From assembly GCA_016650445.1 (NCBI GenBank), contig JAENVS010000004.1, positions 1-47,509 of the forward strand: a stretch of 47,509 nucleotides of DNA, written 5' to 3'. Position numbers and translations under genes: made by a program. The first letter of the stretch is position 1. Every line of letters starts with the position of its first letter. Source of the DNA: Frankiaceae bacterium (GTDB lineage Bacteria > Actinomycetota > Actinomycetes > Mycobacteriales > SCTD01). Of the stretch, positions 1 through 11,326 are shown piece after piece. Below the pieces are notes generated by a model. It worked only from the letters and a program-made list of their open reading frames with translations, was not told the origin of the DNA and did not search any database.

Positions 1-404
<404 letters not shown>

Positions 405-604
405 GGTTCAACGCCCGGTCTGGCGAACCAGTCCGGACAAGAGAGTCGCTGCGCCCCTGAAGGCGACAGCAAGTTGTCCCGGCGAGCAGACGTAACTAGC
501 AATTTGTCTGTTCACCAAAGAAATTCGAAACGCGCGACGTCGTACAGCTCCGGATGGAGCCGCCGGTGCGCCTCGCGAGACGAGGTAATTGGCACTGACT
601 TTCA

Positions 605-625
605 GCACGCTGTTGAGTTCTCAAG
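605..625 (-). promoter_or_regulatory. boxA-like rrn antitermination element
   Basis: The minus strand carries CTTGAGAACTCAACAGCG (625-608). It closely resembles the boxA-boxC leader motif of mycobacterial and other actinobacterial rrn operons (consensus around TTTGAGAACTCAA). Such elements load Nus factors so that rRNA transcription resists Rho. It lies about 200 bases upstream of the 16S 5' end and downstream of both promoters, as expected. Confidence 0.65.
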
Positions 626-678
626 GATCTGGCGCTCACCGGTCCGGGTCTCTCGACCGTTCTCGGGGCAACTCGCCG

Positions 679-707
679 AGCCTACCTGCCTTGCTGGTGC
701 GGGTCAA
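679..707 (-). promoter_or_regulatory. rrn promoter P2
   Basis: On the minus strand TTGACC (707-702), a 17-base spacer and TAGGCT (684-679) form a near-ideal actinobacterial promoter. A start near 672 would give a leader of about 268 bases before the 16S 5' end. With P1 it makes a tandem pair, the usual arrangement for rrn operons in this group. Confidence 0.75.
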
Positions 708-774
708 ACCTCGCGGCCGGCCCGAACCTCCGCCCGCAGCGGACGCGCAGCAGCGCGTTGGCACCGGCTCGCGC

Positions 775-794
775 CGGGACCTGCGGGGGTCCCG
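775..794 (-). terminator. Candidate tyrS-operon hairpin without T-tract
   Basis: CGGGACC (775-781) pairs with GGTCCCG (788-794) around a six-base loop. No T-tract follows. It sits after tyrS but downstream of rrn P1, so it could only trim read-through from tyrS, or it may simply be leader structure. Weak evidence. Confidence 0.25.
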
Positions 795-849
795 CGGACC
801 GTCCGCCAGCGGCTCGTCAGCTGGTGTCCGGTGCTCCGTGGGCTAGGAG

Positions 850-878
850 AAGGTACGAGGCGTACGGGCGCGAGTCAA
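850..878 (-). promoter_or_regulatory. rrn promoter P1
   Basis: On the minus strand TTGACT (878-873) is followed after exactly 17 bases by TACCTT (855-850). This is a good match to the actinobacterial housekeeping sigma consensus TTGAC(N)-17-TANNNT. It lies about 53 bases after the tyrS stop. The predicted transcript would start near 843 and carry a leader of about 440 bases. Confidence 0.7.
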
Positions 879-930
879 ACGAGATCAGGCGGCGTCAGCG
901 TGGCGTGCATCACGCGTGTCGCTGCGGCGG

Positions 931-2208
931 TCAACGGGACCGTTCGACGACCGCCACGGAGCGCTTGCCACGGCGCAGGACGAGGAAACGCCCGTGCAGC
1001 CAGTCGGCATCGGTCGCGGCCGCGCCCTCGTCGGCGATCTTCGCGTTGTTGAGGTAGGCACCGCCCTCGCGCACGGCCCGGCGGGCCTCCGACTTGGAGA
1101 TCGCCAACGCCTCGGCGAGCAGGTCGACCAGCGGCGGCGGCTCCCCGGTGACGGACACCGACGGGGCTTCGGCGAGCGCCGCCGTGAGCGTGGGCTCGTC
1201 CAGCTCCTCCAGGGCGCCACTGCCGAACAACGCCGCGCTGGCAGCCTGCACCCGCGCGAGCTCGTCGCGCCCGTGAACCAGCGCGGTCAGCTCCTCGGCC
1301 AGCGCCCGCTGGCCGGCCCGCGCCTGGGGCCGCTCGGCGGTGGCAACGATCAGCTCTTCGATCTCCGGGCGTGCGCGGAAGCTGAGCACCTTGAGATAAC
1401 CAGGGATGTCGCGGTCGTCGGTGTTGAGCCAGAACTGGAAGAACGCGTACGGCGACGTCATCGCCGGGTCGAGCCAGAGTGCCCCGCCTTCGGTCTTGCC
1501 GAACTTCGTGCCGTCCGCCTTCGTGAGCAGCGGGGTGGCGAACGCGTGCACCGAGGCGCCGTCGGCGCGGCGGATCAGCTCGGCGCCCGCGGTCAGGTTG
1601 CCCCACTGGTCGCTGCCGCCGGTCTGCAACACGCAGCCGTGCCGGCGGTGCAGCTCGAGGAAGTCGTGGCCCTGCAGGATCTGGTAGCTGAACTCCGTGA
1701 AGCTGATGCCGGCTTCGGACTCGAGCCGGGCGGCGACGGCCTCCTTGGCCAGCATCCGGTTGACCCGGAAGTGCTTGCCGATGTCGCGAAGGAACTCGAT
1801 GGCCGACAGCGGGGCGGTCCAGTCGAGGTTGTTCACGACGACGGCCGCGTTGGCACCCTCGAAGTCCAGGAACGGCTGGATCTGGCGACGGATCTTCTCG
1901 ACCCAGCCGGCGACGACGTCCATGTCGTTGAGCTGCCGTTCCGAGGTCGGCTTCGGGTCGCCGATCAGGCCGGTGGCTCCCCCGACCAGCGCGAGCGGGC
2001 GGTGCCCGCCCAGTTGGAGGCGGCGCAGCGTGAGCAGCTGGACAAGGTGCCCGTGGTGCAGGGACGGCGCGGTCGGGTCGAAGCCGCAGTAGTAGGTGAT
2101 CGGTCCGGCGGCGAGGGCGTCGCGGAGCGCGCCGAGGTCGGTGCTGTGCGCGATGAGGTCTCGCCACAGCAGGTCGTCGAGGACCGCGGTCAGGTCAGGG
2201 CTGCTCAC
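931..2208 (-). CDS. tyrS: Tyrosyl-tRNA synthetase
   Basis: Cytoplasmic class I synthetase that charges tRNA-Tyr with tyrosine. The 425-residue product has a HIGH-type motif HHGH at residues 51-54, the tyrosine-pocket segment QTGGSDQWGN around 195-204, a KMSKS-type loop KFGKT at 235-239, and a C-terminal S4 RNA-binding domain (about 360-400). Length and domain order are normal for bacterial TyrS. The frame stays open far upstream, but similarity begins at the GTG at 2208, which has a GGAAGGA ribosome site eight bases before it. It is the last gene of the arginine-mpg-SDR series and is followed by the rrn promoters. An mpg-tyrS neighbourhood is known from Mycobacterium tuberculosis. I see no T-box in the 41-base gap upstream. 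Confidence 0.97.
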   Translation of the reverse strand: MSSPDLTAVLDDLLWRDLIAHSTDLGALRDALAAGPITYYCGFDPTAPSLHHGHLVQLLTLRRLQLGGHRPLALVGGATGLIGDPKPTSERQLNDMDVVAGWVEKIRRQIQPFLDFEGANAAVVVNNLDWTAPLSAIEFLRDIGKHFRVNRMLAKEAVAARLESEAGISFTEFSYQILQGHDFLELHRRHGCVLQTGGSDQWGNLTAGAELIRRADGASVHAFATPLLTKADGTKFGKTEGGALWLDPAMTSPYAFFQFWLNTDDRDIPGYLKVLSFRARPEIEELIVATAERPQARAGQRALAEELTALVHGRDELARVQAASAALFGSGALEELDEPTLTAALAEAPSVSVTGEPPPLVDLLAEALAISKSEARRAVREGGAYLNNAKIADEGAAATDADWLHGRFLVLRRGKRSVAVVERSR

Positions 2209-2249
2209 GGCGACGATCCTTCCGCACCGGTCCAACGGGTTGCGGGCGG

Positions 2250-3002
2250 CTAGGACGCGGCGAGTGCGGGGGCTTCGAGGACCTCGCCGGCGCGGTCGTC
2301 GTAGCGGCCGCGGGCGATGTCGGCGACGAGGCGGGCGGTGGCGCCGACATCGTCCCACGGCACGTCGTCGCGGGTCGTCCAGACGGGCATGCCCAGCGTC
2401 ATCTCCGTCTTCACCAGGCCGGGCAGCACGTCGAGCACGACGACCCCCGTGCCAGCGAGCGGCCCCACGAGTGACTGGGTCAGCGCGGACAGCGCTCGCT
2501 TCGACACCGCGTATCCGGTGTAGGTGCCGGTCGCGGTAGCGGCCCTGGCCCGGCTCGTGAGGTTGACGACGTGACCGTGCCCCCGCTGCACCATCGGCGG
2601 GAGCAGGGCGCGCGTCATGAGGAGCGGTCCGCGCAGGTTGGTCTCGACGACGCGCCACATCTCCTCGGCGTCGCCCTCCCAGAACGGCACCTCCCGAGAC
2701 TCGATCGTGGCCGCGTTGTTCACCAGCAGGTCCACCGTGCCGAGCTGCTGCTCCGCGTGCTGCACGACGCGCGCCACGGCGTCGGCGTCGGTCACGTCGA
2801 CGGCCGCGGGCAGCACCTTCACGCCGCACGCGGCGATGAGCTCGTCAGCAAGGTCGCGCACCTGGCTCCCTGTGCGCGCGAGCAGCAGCAGCGACATGCC
2901 CTCGGCGGCGAGGGACCGGGCGATCTCACGACCGATCCCGCGGCCGGCGCCGGTCACGACACCGACCCGGCCCTCGAGGTCACGGCTGTGTTCCGGGGTC
3001 AT
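2250..3002 (-). CDS. SDR-family NAD(P)-dependent oxidoreductase
   Basis: Classical short-chain dehydrogenase of 250 residues. Visible are the cofactor loop TGAGRGIG at residues 17-24, NNAA at 95-98 (usually NNAG), and the catalytic set Ser150, Tyr164 and Lys168 in YxxxK. There is no signal peptide or membrane segment, so it is cytosolic. The ATG at 3002 overlaps the mpg stop in ATGA and leaves a normal SDR N-terminus; an in-frame extension to 3083 lies entirely within mpg and is rejected. The substrate cannot be told from sequence. Its place between a DNA-repair gene and tyrS gives no clear metabolic clue. Confidence 0.88.
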   Translation of the reverse strand: MTPEHSRDLEGRVGVVTGAGRGIGREIARSLAAEGMSLLLLARTGSQVRDLADELIAACGVKVLPAAVDVTDADAVARVVQHAEQQLGTVDLLVNNAATIESREVPFWEGDAEEMWRVVETNLRGPLLMTRALLPPMVQRGHGHVVNLTSRARAATATGTYTGYAVSKRALSALTQSLVGPLAGTGVVVLDVLPGLVKTEMTLGMPVWTTRDDVPWDDVGATARLVADIARGRYDDRAGEVLEAPALAAS

Positions 3003-3595
3003 GGCGCGACGGTACGACGACGCCGCGCGACCGCGGGTCGGTAGACCGAGACAGTCGGCTCGCCGTCGACCCAGAACCGCCATGGGGTGGCAGCCCCCGC
3101 TCCCCCGATACCGACCCGCGGCCCGGTGCGAACACAGGAGGGGTCGACGCGCGTGCCCTGGACCAGCCGCAGCGGTGATGCAGGGTCGAGCAGATCGACA
3201 CCGCCGTACGTGCCGTCGATGCCGAGCGCCTTGGTGAGGCGCGCCGGCCCCCGGGCCAGGTCGCGGTCACTGGAGCGCGGGCGGCGGGACCGCGCGGCGT
3301 CGTGGCCGTCGATCACCTCGCCGGCGCGCAGGAGCACGGCCGACGCGACGCCGTCCGGCCCGCAGACGACGTTCAGACACCAGTGCATCCCATAGGTGAA
3401 GTACACGTAGGCGCGGCCAGGCGCTCCGAACATCACCTCGGTGCGAGGCGTGCGACCGCGAAAGGCATGCGACCCCGGATCGCTCTCGCCGGCGTAGGCC
3501 TCCACCTCGCTGAGCCGGACGGCGACGTCGTTGGCATGCAGCACGGCACCCAGCAGCGTCGGTGCGACCTCGGCCGCCGGGCCGTCGAGGATCAC
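2999..3595 (-). CDS. mpg: DNA-3-methyladenine glycosylase (AAG family)
   Basis: Monofunctional base-excision enzyme that removes 3-methyladenine and related alkylated or deaminated purines. The 198 residues are typical for bacterial members. The motif EVEAYAG (residues 30-36) contains the catalytic Glu32, equivalent to Glu125 of human AAG. SHAFRG, MFGAPGRAYVY and TYGMHWCLNVV follow in the family order. The start is a GTG whose last two bases belong to the argH stop (GTGA), and the gene in turn overlaps the SDR by ATGA. No helix-hairpin-helix is expected or seen. Coupling a DNA-repair gene to arginine synthesis probably reflects positional co-transcription, not function. Confidence 0.93.
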   Translation of the reverse strand: MILDGPAAEVAPTLLGAVLHANDVAVRLSEVEAYAGESDPGSHAFRGRTPRTEVMFGAPGRAYVYFTYGMHWCLNVVCGPDGVASAVLLRAGEVIDGHDAARSRRPRSSDRDLARGPARLTKALGIDGTYGGVDLLDPASPLRLVQGTRVDPSCVRTGPRVGIGGAGAATPWRFWVDGEPTVSVYRPAVARRRRTVAP

Positions 3596-5007
3596 GTCGT
3601 GGGCGCGTCCGCCCAGGCGCGGTGCGCCTGCACCTCGACGCGCAGGGTCGCGAGCTGCTCCGCGACCCGGTCGGGAGCTGTGCCGCCATGGCCCTGCCGG
3701 GAGGCGATGGCGCCTCGCACATCGAGGACGGAGCGGATGTCGGGGGTGAGGTGGGGCGACACGTGCGCGAGCTCGTCGTCGCTGACCTCATGAAGCTCGC
3801 GACCGTTGACGGTGCACCACACGACGAGGTGTCCCACGGCTTCGTGCGCGTCGCGGAAAGGCACACCGTTCTTCACGAGGTGCTCGGCGACATCGGTAGC
3901 GAGCGCGAACCCCTTGGGCGCGGCCGCCTCGAGCACATCCGCGTGGATCGTCATCGTCTGCGTCATGCCGGCCAGTGCAGGCAGCACGAGAAGCAGGGTC
4001 TCGACCGCGTCGAAGGTGGGCTCCTGCGACTCCTGCATGTCGCGGTCGTAGGTGAGCGGCAGTCCCTTGAGCATCGCGAGCTGACCGGTGACGTGGCCGA
4101 TGAGACGACCCGCCTTGCCGCGCGCCAGCTCGGCGATGTCGGGGTTCTTCTTCTGCGGCATGATCGACGACCCGGTCGAGAACGCGTCGTCGAGGGTCAC
4201 CCAGCCGAACTCCGATGTGTTCCAGAGGACCACCTCTTCGCCGTAGCGCGAGAGGTGGACGCCGAGCAGCGCGGCGACGAAGAGGAACTCGACGACGAAG
4301 TCGCGGTCCGAGACCGCATCCATGGAGTTCGGCGCCGCCGAGCCGAACCCGAGCTCCTCCGCGGTGCTGATGGGGTCGACCGGCAGCGAGCTGCCGGCCA
4401 GGGCGCCGGAGCCCAGTGGTGACACCGACGCGCGCAGGTCCCAGTCACGGATGCGATGCACGTCGCGCGCGAAGGCCTGCACGTGCGCGAGCAGCTGATG
4501 CGCGAACAGCACCGGCTGCGCGTGCTGCAGGTGCGTCATGCCGGGGGCGGGCGTGTCGAGATGACGCTCCGCCTGGCCGAGCAACGCCTCCTCGAGCGAG
4601 GCGAGCCGGCGAACGACCTCCCGTGCGTGGTCACGGAGGTAGAGCCGGAGGTCGGTCGCGACCTGGTCGTTGCGCGACCTGCCGGCGCGAAGCTTGCCGC
4701 CCAAGGCCCCGAGCTTCTCGAGCAGGCCGCGCTCGAGCGCGGTGTGCACGTCCTCGTCCTCGACGCGCGGGCGGAATCCACCGCTCACGACCTCGGCACT
4801 GAGCTCGTCCAGCGCGCCGAGCATCCTGCGCAGCTCGTCGTCGTCGAGCAGTCGAGCCCGGTGCAGCACCCGGGCGTGGGCCTTGGAGGCGAGCAGGTCG
4901 TACGGCGCGAGCCGCCAGTCGAAGTGCACGCTGACCGACAGCCGCGCGAGCGCCTCGTCGGGTCCGCCCTCGAACCGCCCGCCCCAGAGACTGGTGCGTT
5001 CGGTCAT
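3592..5007 (-). CDS. argH: Argininosuccinate lyase
   Basis: Last step of arginine synthesis: argininosuccinate to arginine and fumarate, as a cytosolic homotetramer. The 471 residues show the fumarase/ASL superfamily landmarks: SRNDQV at 111-116, the THLQHAQP region around 158-165 with the catalytic histidine, and the signature [12 protein letters not shown] at 279-290 containing the catalytic serine. The ATG at 5007 overlaps the argG stop (ATGA). A further upstream in-frame start lies within argG and is rejected. It is co-transcribed with argG above and mpg below. Confidence 0.97.
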   Translation of the reverse strand: MTERTSLWGGRFEGGPDEALARLSVSVHFDWRLAPYDLLASKAHARVLHRARLLDDDELRRMLGALDELSAEVVSGGFRPRVEDEDVHTALERGLLEKLGALGGKLRAGRSRNDQVATDLRLYLRDHAREVVRRLASLEEALLGQAERHLDTPAPGMTHLQHAQPVLFAHQLLAHVQAFARDVHRIRDWDLRASVSPLGSGALAGSSLPVDPISTAEELGFGSAAPNSMDAVSDRDFVVEFLFVAALLGVHLSRYGEEVVLWNTSEFGWVTLDDAFSTGSSIMPQKKNPDIAELARGKAGRLIGHVTGQLAMLKGLPLTYDRDMQESQEPTFDAVETLLLVLPALAGMTQTMTIHADVLEAAAPKGFALATDVAEHLVKNGVPFRDAHEAVGHLVVWCTVNGRELHEVSDDELAHVSPHLTPDIRSVLDVRGAIASRQGHGGTAPDRVAEQLATLRVEVQAHRAWADAPTT

Positions 5008-6215
5008 ACGGTCAGGTCGCCGAGACGCTGGTCGCGCCGGGCCGCGATCTTGCTGGGCATCCCCCACAGCTCGACGAAGCCCTTGGCCAGCGACTGGTCG
5101 AACGTGTCGCCCTCGTCGTACGTGGCGAGGGAGAAGTCGTAGAGCGAGGCGTCGCTGCGCCGGCCGCTGACGGTGCAGGTGCCGGCGTGCAACGTGAGCC
5201 GGATGTCACCGGAGACGTTGCGCGACGCGCTCTCGACGAAAGCGTCGAGAGCGCGCTTCAGCGGCGAGAACCACAAGCCGTCGTAGACGAGCTCGGCCCA
5301 CCGCTGGTCGACGGCACGCTTGAAGCGCGCGAGGTCGCGCTCGACGGTGAGGCTCTCGAGCTCCTGGTGCGCGGTGATCAGCACGTGCGCGCCCGGCACC
5401 TCGTAGACCTCGCGGCTCTTGATGCCGACGAGCCGGTCCTCGACCATGTCGAGCCGACCGACGCCCTGTGCGCCGGCGCGGGCGTTCAGCTCGGTGATCG
5501 CTTCGAGAACGGTCACCTTCTTGCCGTCGATGGCGATCGGTACGCCGTGCTCGAAGCTCAGCACCAGCTCGTCCGGGCCCGCGCTCTTGGCGGGATCGGA
5601 CGTGTAGTCGTAGACGTCCTCGATCGGCCCGTTCCACGGGTCCTCGAGGAATCCGGTCTCGACCGCGCGACCCCAGACGTTCTGGTCGATCGAGTAGGGC
5701 GACTTCTTGTTGACGTCGATCGGCAGGTTCTTGGACTCGGCGAAGGCGATCGCCTTGTCGCGCGTCATGCCCGAGTCGCGCACCGGCGCGGACACCTTGA
5801 GGTCGGGGGCGAGAGCGCCGATGCCGACCTCGAAGCGGACCTGGTCGTTGCCCTTGCCGGTGCACCCGTGCGCGATCGTGGACGCACCGTGGTCGCGGGC
5901 GGCCTGCACCATGTGCTTGACGATGAGCGGCCGCGAGAGCGCGGACACCAGCGGGTAGCGCCCCATGTAGAGGGCGTTGGCCTTCAGCGCGGGCAGGCAG
6001 TACTCGTCGGCGTACTCGTCACGGGCGTCGACGACCACGGCCTCGACGGCACCGCAGTCGAGGGCGCGCTGGCGGATGACCTCGAGGTCCTCGCCGCCCT
6101 GGCCGACGTCGGCGGCGACGGCGACGACCTCCATCCCCGTCTCCTCGGCGATCCAGCCGATGGCCACGGATGTGTCGAGCCCTCCCGAGTAGGCGAGGAC
6201 GACGCGGTCAGTCAC
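5004..6215 (-). CDS. argG: Argininosuccinate synthase
   Basis: ATP-dependent condensation of citrulline with aspartate, giving argininosuccinate, AMP and pyrophosphate. The 403-residue protein carries the N-type ATP pyrophosphatase P-loop SGGLDTS at residues 10-16 and the conserved [13 protein letters not shown] segment. Length and motifs match the bacterial type 1 enzyme. The GTG start overlaps the argR stop in GTGA and has an AAGGAG ribosome site seven bases upstream, inside the argR 3' end. No separate promoter is visible, so it should follow the argC promoter. Confidence 0.97.
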   Translation of the reverse strand: MTDRVVLAYSGGLDTSVAIGWIAEETGMEVVAVAADVGQGGEDLEVIRQRALDCGAVEAVVVDARDEYADEYCLPALKANALYMGRYPLVSALSRPLIVKHMVQAARDHGASTIAHGCTGKGNDQVRFEVGIGALAPDLKVSAPVRDSGMTRDKAIAFAESKNLPIDVNKKSPYSIDQNVWGRAVETGFLEDPWNGPIEDVYDYTSDPAKSAGPDELVLSFEHGVPIAIDGKKVTVLEAITELNARAGAQGVGRLDMVEDRLVGIKSREVYEVPGAHVLITAHQELESLTVERDLARFKRAVDQRWAELVYDGLWFSPLKRALDAFVESASRNVSGDIRLTLHAGTCTVSGRRSDASLYDFSLATYDEGDTFDQSLAKGFVELWGMPSKIAARRDQRLGDLTV

Positions 6216-6763
6216 TGGAAATCTCCTTGGTGTCGACCCTCGGCGAGGCGCAGCAGGCGCGCCGCGAGGGCATCGGCAGGACCGGCTTTTGCCGGCGGCT
6301 GCCTGGTGATGAGCAGGACGGTGTCGTCGCCGGCGACGGTGCCCGCGACCTCCGGCAGCCCGGCGCGGTCGAGTGCCGACCCGAGCAGCTGGGCGCCGCC
6401 TGGTGGCGTGCGCAGGACCACCAGGCCACCGGTCGCCTCGGCACCGATGAGGAGCTCCTCGAGGAGCCGGGCAAGGCGGGCGTCGACGGCCTCGGGTGTC
6501 CCCTTGCGCGGCTGCCCCTCCGGCGGGACGGCGTAGGTCATGCCCGCAGCCGTGCGGGCTTTCACGGCACCGAGCTCGTCGAGATCACGCGACAGGGTGG
6601 CCTGGGTCACCTCGACGCCGGACGCGGCGAGCAGGCGGCCGAGCTCGGTCTGGCTCGAGACCGGACTGGCTTCGAGCAGCTCGACGATCCGGGCCAGCCG
6701 CGCCGCCTTGGTGACGGGGACGAGCGGGACGACGGCGCGAGGAGTACGGCGGGGGGAGGACAC
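6212..6763 (-). CDS. argR: Arginine repressor ArgR
   Basis: Arginine-dependent hexameric repressor of the arg regulon. The 183-residue protein has an N-terminal winged helix with the recognition-helix signature TLSRDL (SRDL at 58-61), and a C-terminal oligomerisation/arginine-binding domain with AGDD around 144-147. The N-terminus is about 15 residues longer than in many homologues. The next in-frame valines use GTC, so the GTG at 6763, three bases after the argF stop, is the best start. It lies within the operon it should control. Its likely target is the box between the -35 and -10 elements of the argC promoter (12359-12376). Confidence 0.94.
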   Translation of the reverse strand: MSSPRRTPRAVVPLVPVTKAARLARIVELLEASPVSSQTELGRLLAASGVEVTQATLSRDLDELGAVKARTAAGMTYAVPPEGQPRKGTPEAVDARLARLLEELLIGAEATGGLVVLRTPPGGAQLLGSALDRAGLPEVAGTVAGDDTVLLITRQPPAKAGPADALAARLLRLAEGRHQGDFQ

Positions 6764-6766
6764 AGC

Positions 6767-8052
<1,286 letters not shown>

Positions 8053-8086
8053 GGACAGGCTCCGATCGACAGATCTCTGCGGCGGG

Positions 8087-9277
8087 TCATGACGCGCCGA
8101 CCCTAGCCGCGTCGAGCACGCCGGGCAGTGCAGCGACGAACGCGTCGAGCTGCTCTTCTCGTACGACGAGCGGTGGGGCCAGCCGCAGCACGTCCGGCGC
8201 CGGGGCGTTGACGAGGAATCCGGCGTCACGCGCGGCCTGCTCGGCCGCTCCGGCGACGGGCTCGTTCAGGACGATCGCGCGCCACAGGCCCACTCCCCTG
8301 ACGCCGGCCACCAAGGGGTGGCCGAGGCCGAGGATCCCGTCCGCGAGGGCGTCACCCAGCTTGGTCGCGGCGTCGAGCAGTCCGTCCCGTTCGACCGTTT
8401 CCAGCACGGCGAGCGCGGCCGCGCAGACCACGGGGTTGCCGCCGAAAGTCGTGCCGTGATCGCCCTTCTGCAGGGCCGTCGCTGCGCTCCCGCGCGCCAG
8501 GACGGCTCCGATCGGGAGACCGCCGCCGAGGCCCTTGGCCAGGGTCACGACGTCGGCGTTCACCGACGGAGCGAGCACCGAGCTGGACAGCCACGCGCCG
8601 GCTCGCCCGATGCCACCCTGGACCTCGTCGAGGTGGAGCAGTGCGCCCTGCTCGTCACAGATCGCCCGCGCCGCTTCGAGAAAGCCGTCCGGTGGCACGA
8701 CGACGCCGGCCTCCCCCAGTACGGGTTCGAGGATGACGCTCGCCGTGGTCCCTGAAACAGCCGCGCGAAGCGCGTCGCCATCGCCGAACGGGACGAACGT
8801 GACGGGACCGGGCAGCGGCTCGAACGGGGAGCGCTTGGCCGGCTGGCCCGTGACGGCGAGCGCGCCCATCGTGCGTCCGTGGAACGCGTTGTCGCAGGCG
8901 ACCCACCCGCCGCCTGGCCGGTGCCTGCGCGCCAGCTTGAGCGCGGCCTCGTTGGCCTCGGCGCCGGAGTTCGTGAACAGCACCTTGTCGAACCCGGTCA
9001 GCTCCTTGAGCCGCTCGGCGAGCAGCACCACCGGTTCGCTGACCGCCAGGTTGCTCACGTGCCCGAGGGTCGAGAGCTGGCGGTCGACCGCCTCCCGGAT
9101 CGCGGGGTGCGCGTGCCCGAGCACGTTGACGGCCAGTCCGGCGAACAGGTCGACGTACTCCTTGCCGTCGACGTCCCACACCGTCGCACCCTCGCCCCGG
9201 GCGAGGACCACCGGCGGTGTGCCGTAGTTGCCCATGAGCGCCGCGTCCCAGCGCGCCTGCCATTGCGCGGTCGTCAT
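8087..9277 (-). CDS. argD: Acetylornithine aminotransferase
   Basis: PLP-dependent class III aminotransferase that converts N-acetylglutamate semialdehyde to N-acetylornithine with glutamate. The 396 residues show the phosphate-binding SGAEANE (104-110), the cofactor aspartate in LDEVQ (Asp217) and the Schiff-base Lys248 in TLAKGLGGG. The usual DEVQTGIGR reads DEVQGGIGR here, a small variation. The ATG at 9277 follows the argB stop by ten bases, with GTGAGG as ribosome site. It may also act as the aminotransferase in lysine synthesis, as known for some homologues; the sequence does not settle this. Confidence 0.95.
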   Translation of the reverse strand: MTTAQWQARWDAALMGNYGTPPVVLARGEGATVWDVDGKEYVDLFAGLAVNVLGHAHPAIREAVDRQLSTLGHVSNLAVSEPVVLLAERLKELTGFDKVLFTNSGAEANEAALKLARRHRPGGGWVACDNAFHGRTMGALAVTGQPAKRSPFEPLPGPVTFVPFGDGDALRAAVSGTTASVILEPVLGEAGVVVPPDGFLEAARAICDEQGALLHLDEVQGGIGRAGAWLSSSVLAPSVNADVVTLAKGLGGGLPIGAVLARGSAATALQKGDHGTTFGGNPVVCAAALAVLETVERDGLLDAATKLGDALADGILGLGHPLVAGVRGVGLWRAIVLNEPVAGAAEQAARDAGFLVNAPAPDVLRLAPPLVVREEQLDAFVAALPGVLDAARVGAS

Positions 9278-9287
9278 GTCGCCTCAC

Positions 9288-10178
9288 TCACTTCGGGACC
9301 ACCATCGTGCCGACGCCCTCGTCGGTGAACAGCTCGAGCAGCAAGGAATGCGGCACGCGGCCGTCGAGGACGTGCGCCCGCGGCACGCCGCCACGGACAG
9401 CCCGCAGGCAGGCTTCCATCTTGGGGACCATCCCGGTCGTGAGTCCCGGGAGCAGCTCCTCGAGCTCGTCGGCGGTCAGCGAGCTGATGACCTCGTCCGA
9501 CGAGGGCCAGTCGGCGTACAAGCCCTCGACGTCGGTGAGGACGACCAGCTTCTCCGCCTGCAGGGCGACGGCGACGGCCGCGGCAGCCGTGTCGGCGTTG
9601 ACGTTGAAGATCTCACCGTTCTCGCCCCGGGCGACGGTGGCCACGACGGGCACCTTGCCCTCGTCGAGCAGCGCGTTGAGGATCGCCGGCTGCACGTCGA
9701 CGACCTCGCCGACCAGTCCGACATCGATCCGCTCGCCGTCGACGACGACGTCGCGGCGCTCGGCTGTGAACAGGTGGGCGTCCTCCCCCGACAGGCCGAC
9801 CGCGAACGGCCCGTGGGCGTTGAGCGTGCCCACGACATCGCTGTTGACCTGACCTACCAGGACCATGCGAACGACCTGCATCGTCTCGGGCGTCGTCACC
9901 CGGTAGCCGCCGCGGAACTCGCTCGGTACGCCGAGCCGGTCGAGGTGGGCGGTGATCTGCGGACCGCCGCCATGCACGACCACGACGCGAACCCCGGCGT
10001 ACCGCAGGAAGACGACGTCCTCGGCGAAGGCGGCCTGCAGCTCCGGGCTGGTCATCGCGTGGCCGCCGTACTTCACGACGACGGTCCGGCCGGAGAAGGA
10101 CTTCAGCCAGGGCAGTGCCTCGACAAGCGCGGCAGCCTTCGGCAGTGCGATGTGCCCGCGGGCGGTGGCGGACGTCAT
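9288..10178 (-). CDS. argB: Acetylglutamate kinase
   Basis: Phosphorylates N-acetylglutamate, usually the feedback-controlled step where ArgJ recycles acetyl groups. The 296-residue amino-acid-kinase fold shows VKYGGHAM at 35-42, VHGGGPQI from 68, the [12 protein letters not shown] nucleotide-site segment and TDVEGLY. An N-terminal extension of about 25 residues rich in helix former residues is present, the type that in arginine-sensitive kinases forms the hexamer-linking helix; arginine inhibition is therefore likely but inferred. The ATG overlaps the argJ stop (ATGA). Confidence 0.97.
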   Translation of the reverse strand: MTSATARGHIALPKAAALVEALPWLKSFSGRTVVVKYGGHAMTSPELQAAFAEDVVFLRYAGVRVVVVHGGGPQITAHLDRLGVPSEFRGGYRVTTPETMQVVRMVLVGQVNSDVVGTLNAHGPFAVGLSGEDAHLFTAERRDVVVDGERIDVGLVGEVVDVQPAILNALLDEGKVPVVATVARGENGEIFNVNADTAAAAVAVALQAEKLVVLTDVEGLYADWPSSDEVISSLTADELEELLPGLTTGMVPKMEACLRAVRGGVPRAHVLDGRVPHSLLLELFTDEGVGTMVVPK

Positions 10179-11326
10179 GTCGAGTAGGCCGAGTTCTCGT
10201 GCACGTAGTCCGCGGTCAGGTCGTTGGTCCAGACGGTCACGGTCTCGCCGCCGGCGTGCAGGTCGACGGTGATGCGGACCTCGCGGCCGGTGAGGTCGAC
10301 GAGGTCACGGTCATCACCGGCGCACCCGGAGCGGCACACCATCACGCCGTTCATGGACACGTCGAGCAGGTTGGGATCGAACGCCGCCGACGTGGTGCCG
10401 ACGGCGGCAAGTACGCGGCCCCAGTTGGGGTCGTTGCCGTGCAGGGCGCACTTGAGCAGGTTGTTGCGCGCGACGCTGCGGGCCACCTCGAGCGCGTCGT
10501 CCTCGCTGGCCGCGTTGACGACCTCGACGGCGACGTCCTTGCTCGCTCCCTCGGCGTCGGCGATGAGCTGGCGCGCGAGGTCGGCGCAGACGGCGGTTAC
10601 GGCGGCCGTCAGGTCCGCCGCCGACGGCTCGACACCCGAGGCGCCGCTGGCGAGCAGGAGCACGGTGTCGTTGGTCGACATGCAGCCGTCGCTGTCGATG
10701 CGGTCGAAGGTCGTGCGGGTCGCCTCGCGCAGCGCGCTGTCGAGGAGAGCGGAGTCGGCGACGGCGTCCGTGGTCACCACGACGAGCATCGTTGCGAGTG
10801 CGGGCGCGAGCATCCCCGCGCCCTTCGCCATCCCCCCGACGGCGAAGCCGTTGCCGTCGTAGGTCGATGTCTTCGACATCGAGTCGGTGGTGCGGATCGC
10901 CTCGGCTGCGTCGGCTCCCCCGTCGTCATCCAGGACAGCGGCAGCCTCGTCGATCCCCTTGAGCAGCAGGTCCATCGGCAGGCGCGTACCGATGAGGCCG
11001 GTCGAGCAGACCGCGACCCGTGCGGCACCGGTGTGCATCGCGGCGGCGACCCGCTCGGCGGTCGCGTGGGTGTCCTGGAAGCCACCGGGGCCGGTGCAAG
11101 CGTTGGCGCCGCCGGAGTTGAGGACAACCGCCTCGACCTGCCCGCCGTGCAGGACCTGCTCGGACCAGAGGACCGGCGCGGCCTTGACGCGGTTGCGGGT
11201 GAACACCCCGGCCGCGGCGTCGAGCGGACCGTCGTTGACGACGAGCGCGAGATCGGGACGGCCGCTCGCCTTGAGCCCCGCGGTGACGCCCGCAGCCCGG
11301 AACCCCTTAGGGCCGGTCACGCTCAT
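10175..11326 (-). CDS. argJ: Glutamate N-acetyltransferase / amino-acid acetyltransferase
   Basis: Bifunctional ArgJ moves the acetyl group from N-acetylornithine back to glutamate, closing the cyclic arginine pathway; some members also use acetyl-CoA. The 383-residue precursor has [11 protein letters not shown] near the N-terminus and the self-cleavage region KGAGMLAP...ATML at 168-181. The nucleophile is Thr179, so cleavage into alpha and beta chains between Ala178 and Thr179 is expected. The ATG at 11326 overlaps the argC stop (ATGA). The longer open frame up to 12016 runs inside argC and is not coding. Presence of argJ fits the absence of argE here. Confidence 0.96.
   Translation of the reverse strand: MSVTGPKGFRAAGVTAGLKASGRPDLALVVNDGPLDAAAGVFTRNRVKAAPVLWSEQVLHGGQVEAVVLNSGGANACTGPGGFQDTHATAERVAAAMHTGAARVAVCSTGLIGTRLPMDLLLKGIDEAAAVLDDDGGADAAEAIRTTDSMSKTSTYDGNGFAVGGMAKGAGMLAPALATMLVVVTTDAVADSALLDSALREATRTTFDRIDSDGCMSTNDTVLLLASGASGVEPSAADLTAAVTAVCADLARQLIADAEGASKDVAVEVVNAASEDDALEVARSVARNNLLKCALHGNDPNWGRVLAAVGTTSAAFDPNLLDVSMNGVMVCRSGCAGDDRDLVDLTGREVRITVDLHAGGETVTVWTNDLTADYVHENSAYST

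Larger units (their letters stand above)
405..930 (-). promoter_or_regulatory. rrn leader and promoter region between tyrS and 16S
   Basis: This 526-base stretch has no credible gene. It holds two tandem promoters (850-878 and 679-707), a short GC hairpin (775-794), a boxA-like antitermination element (605-625) and about 200 bases of pre-16S leader. The ORFs in it have no recognisable protein features. It separates the tyrS stop from the 16S gene, both read in the same direction. Confidence 0.75.

Noticed and set aside
408..608. Small minus-strand open frame upstream of 16S
   Set aside because: It lies in the transcribed rrn leader, contains no protein-like features and has no ribosome site.
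905..934. A further TTGACC (934-929) as a third rrn promoter
   Set aside because: No TANNNT hexamer lies 16-18 bases downstream; the motif overlaps the tyrS stop codon and is probably chance.
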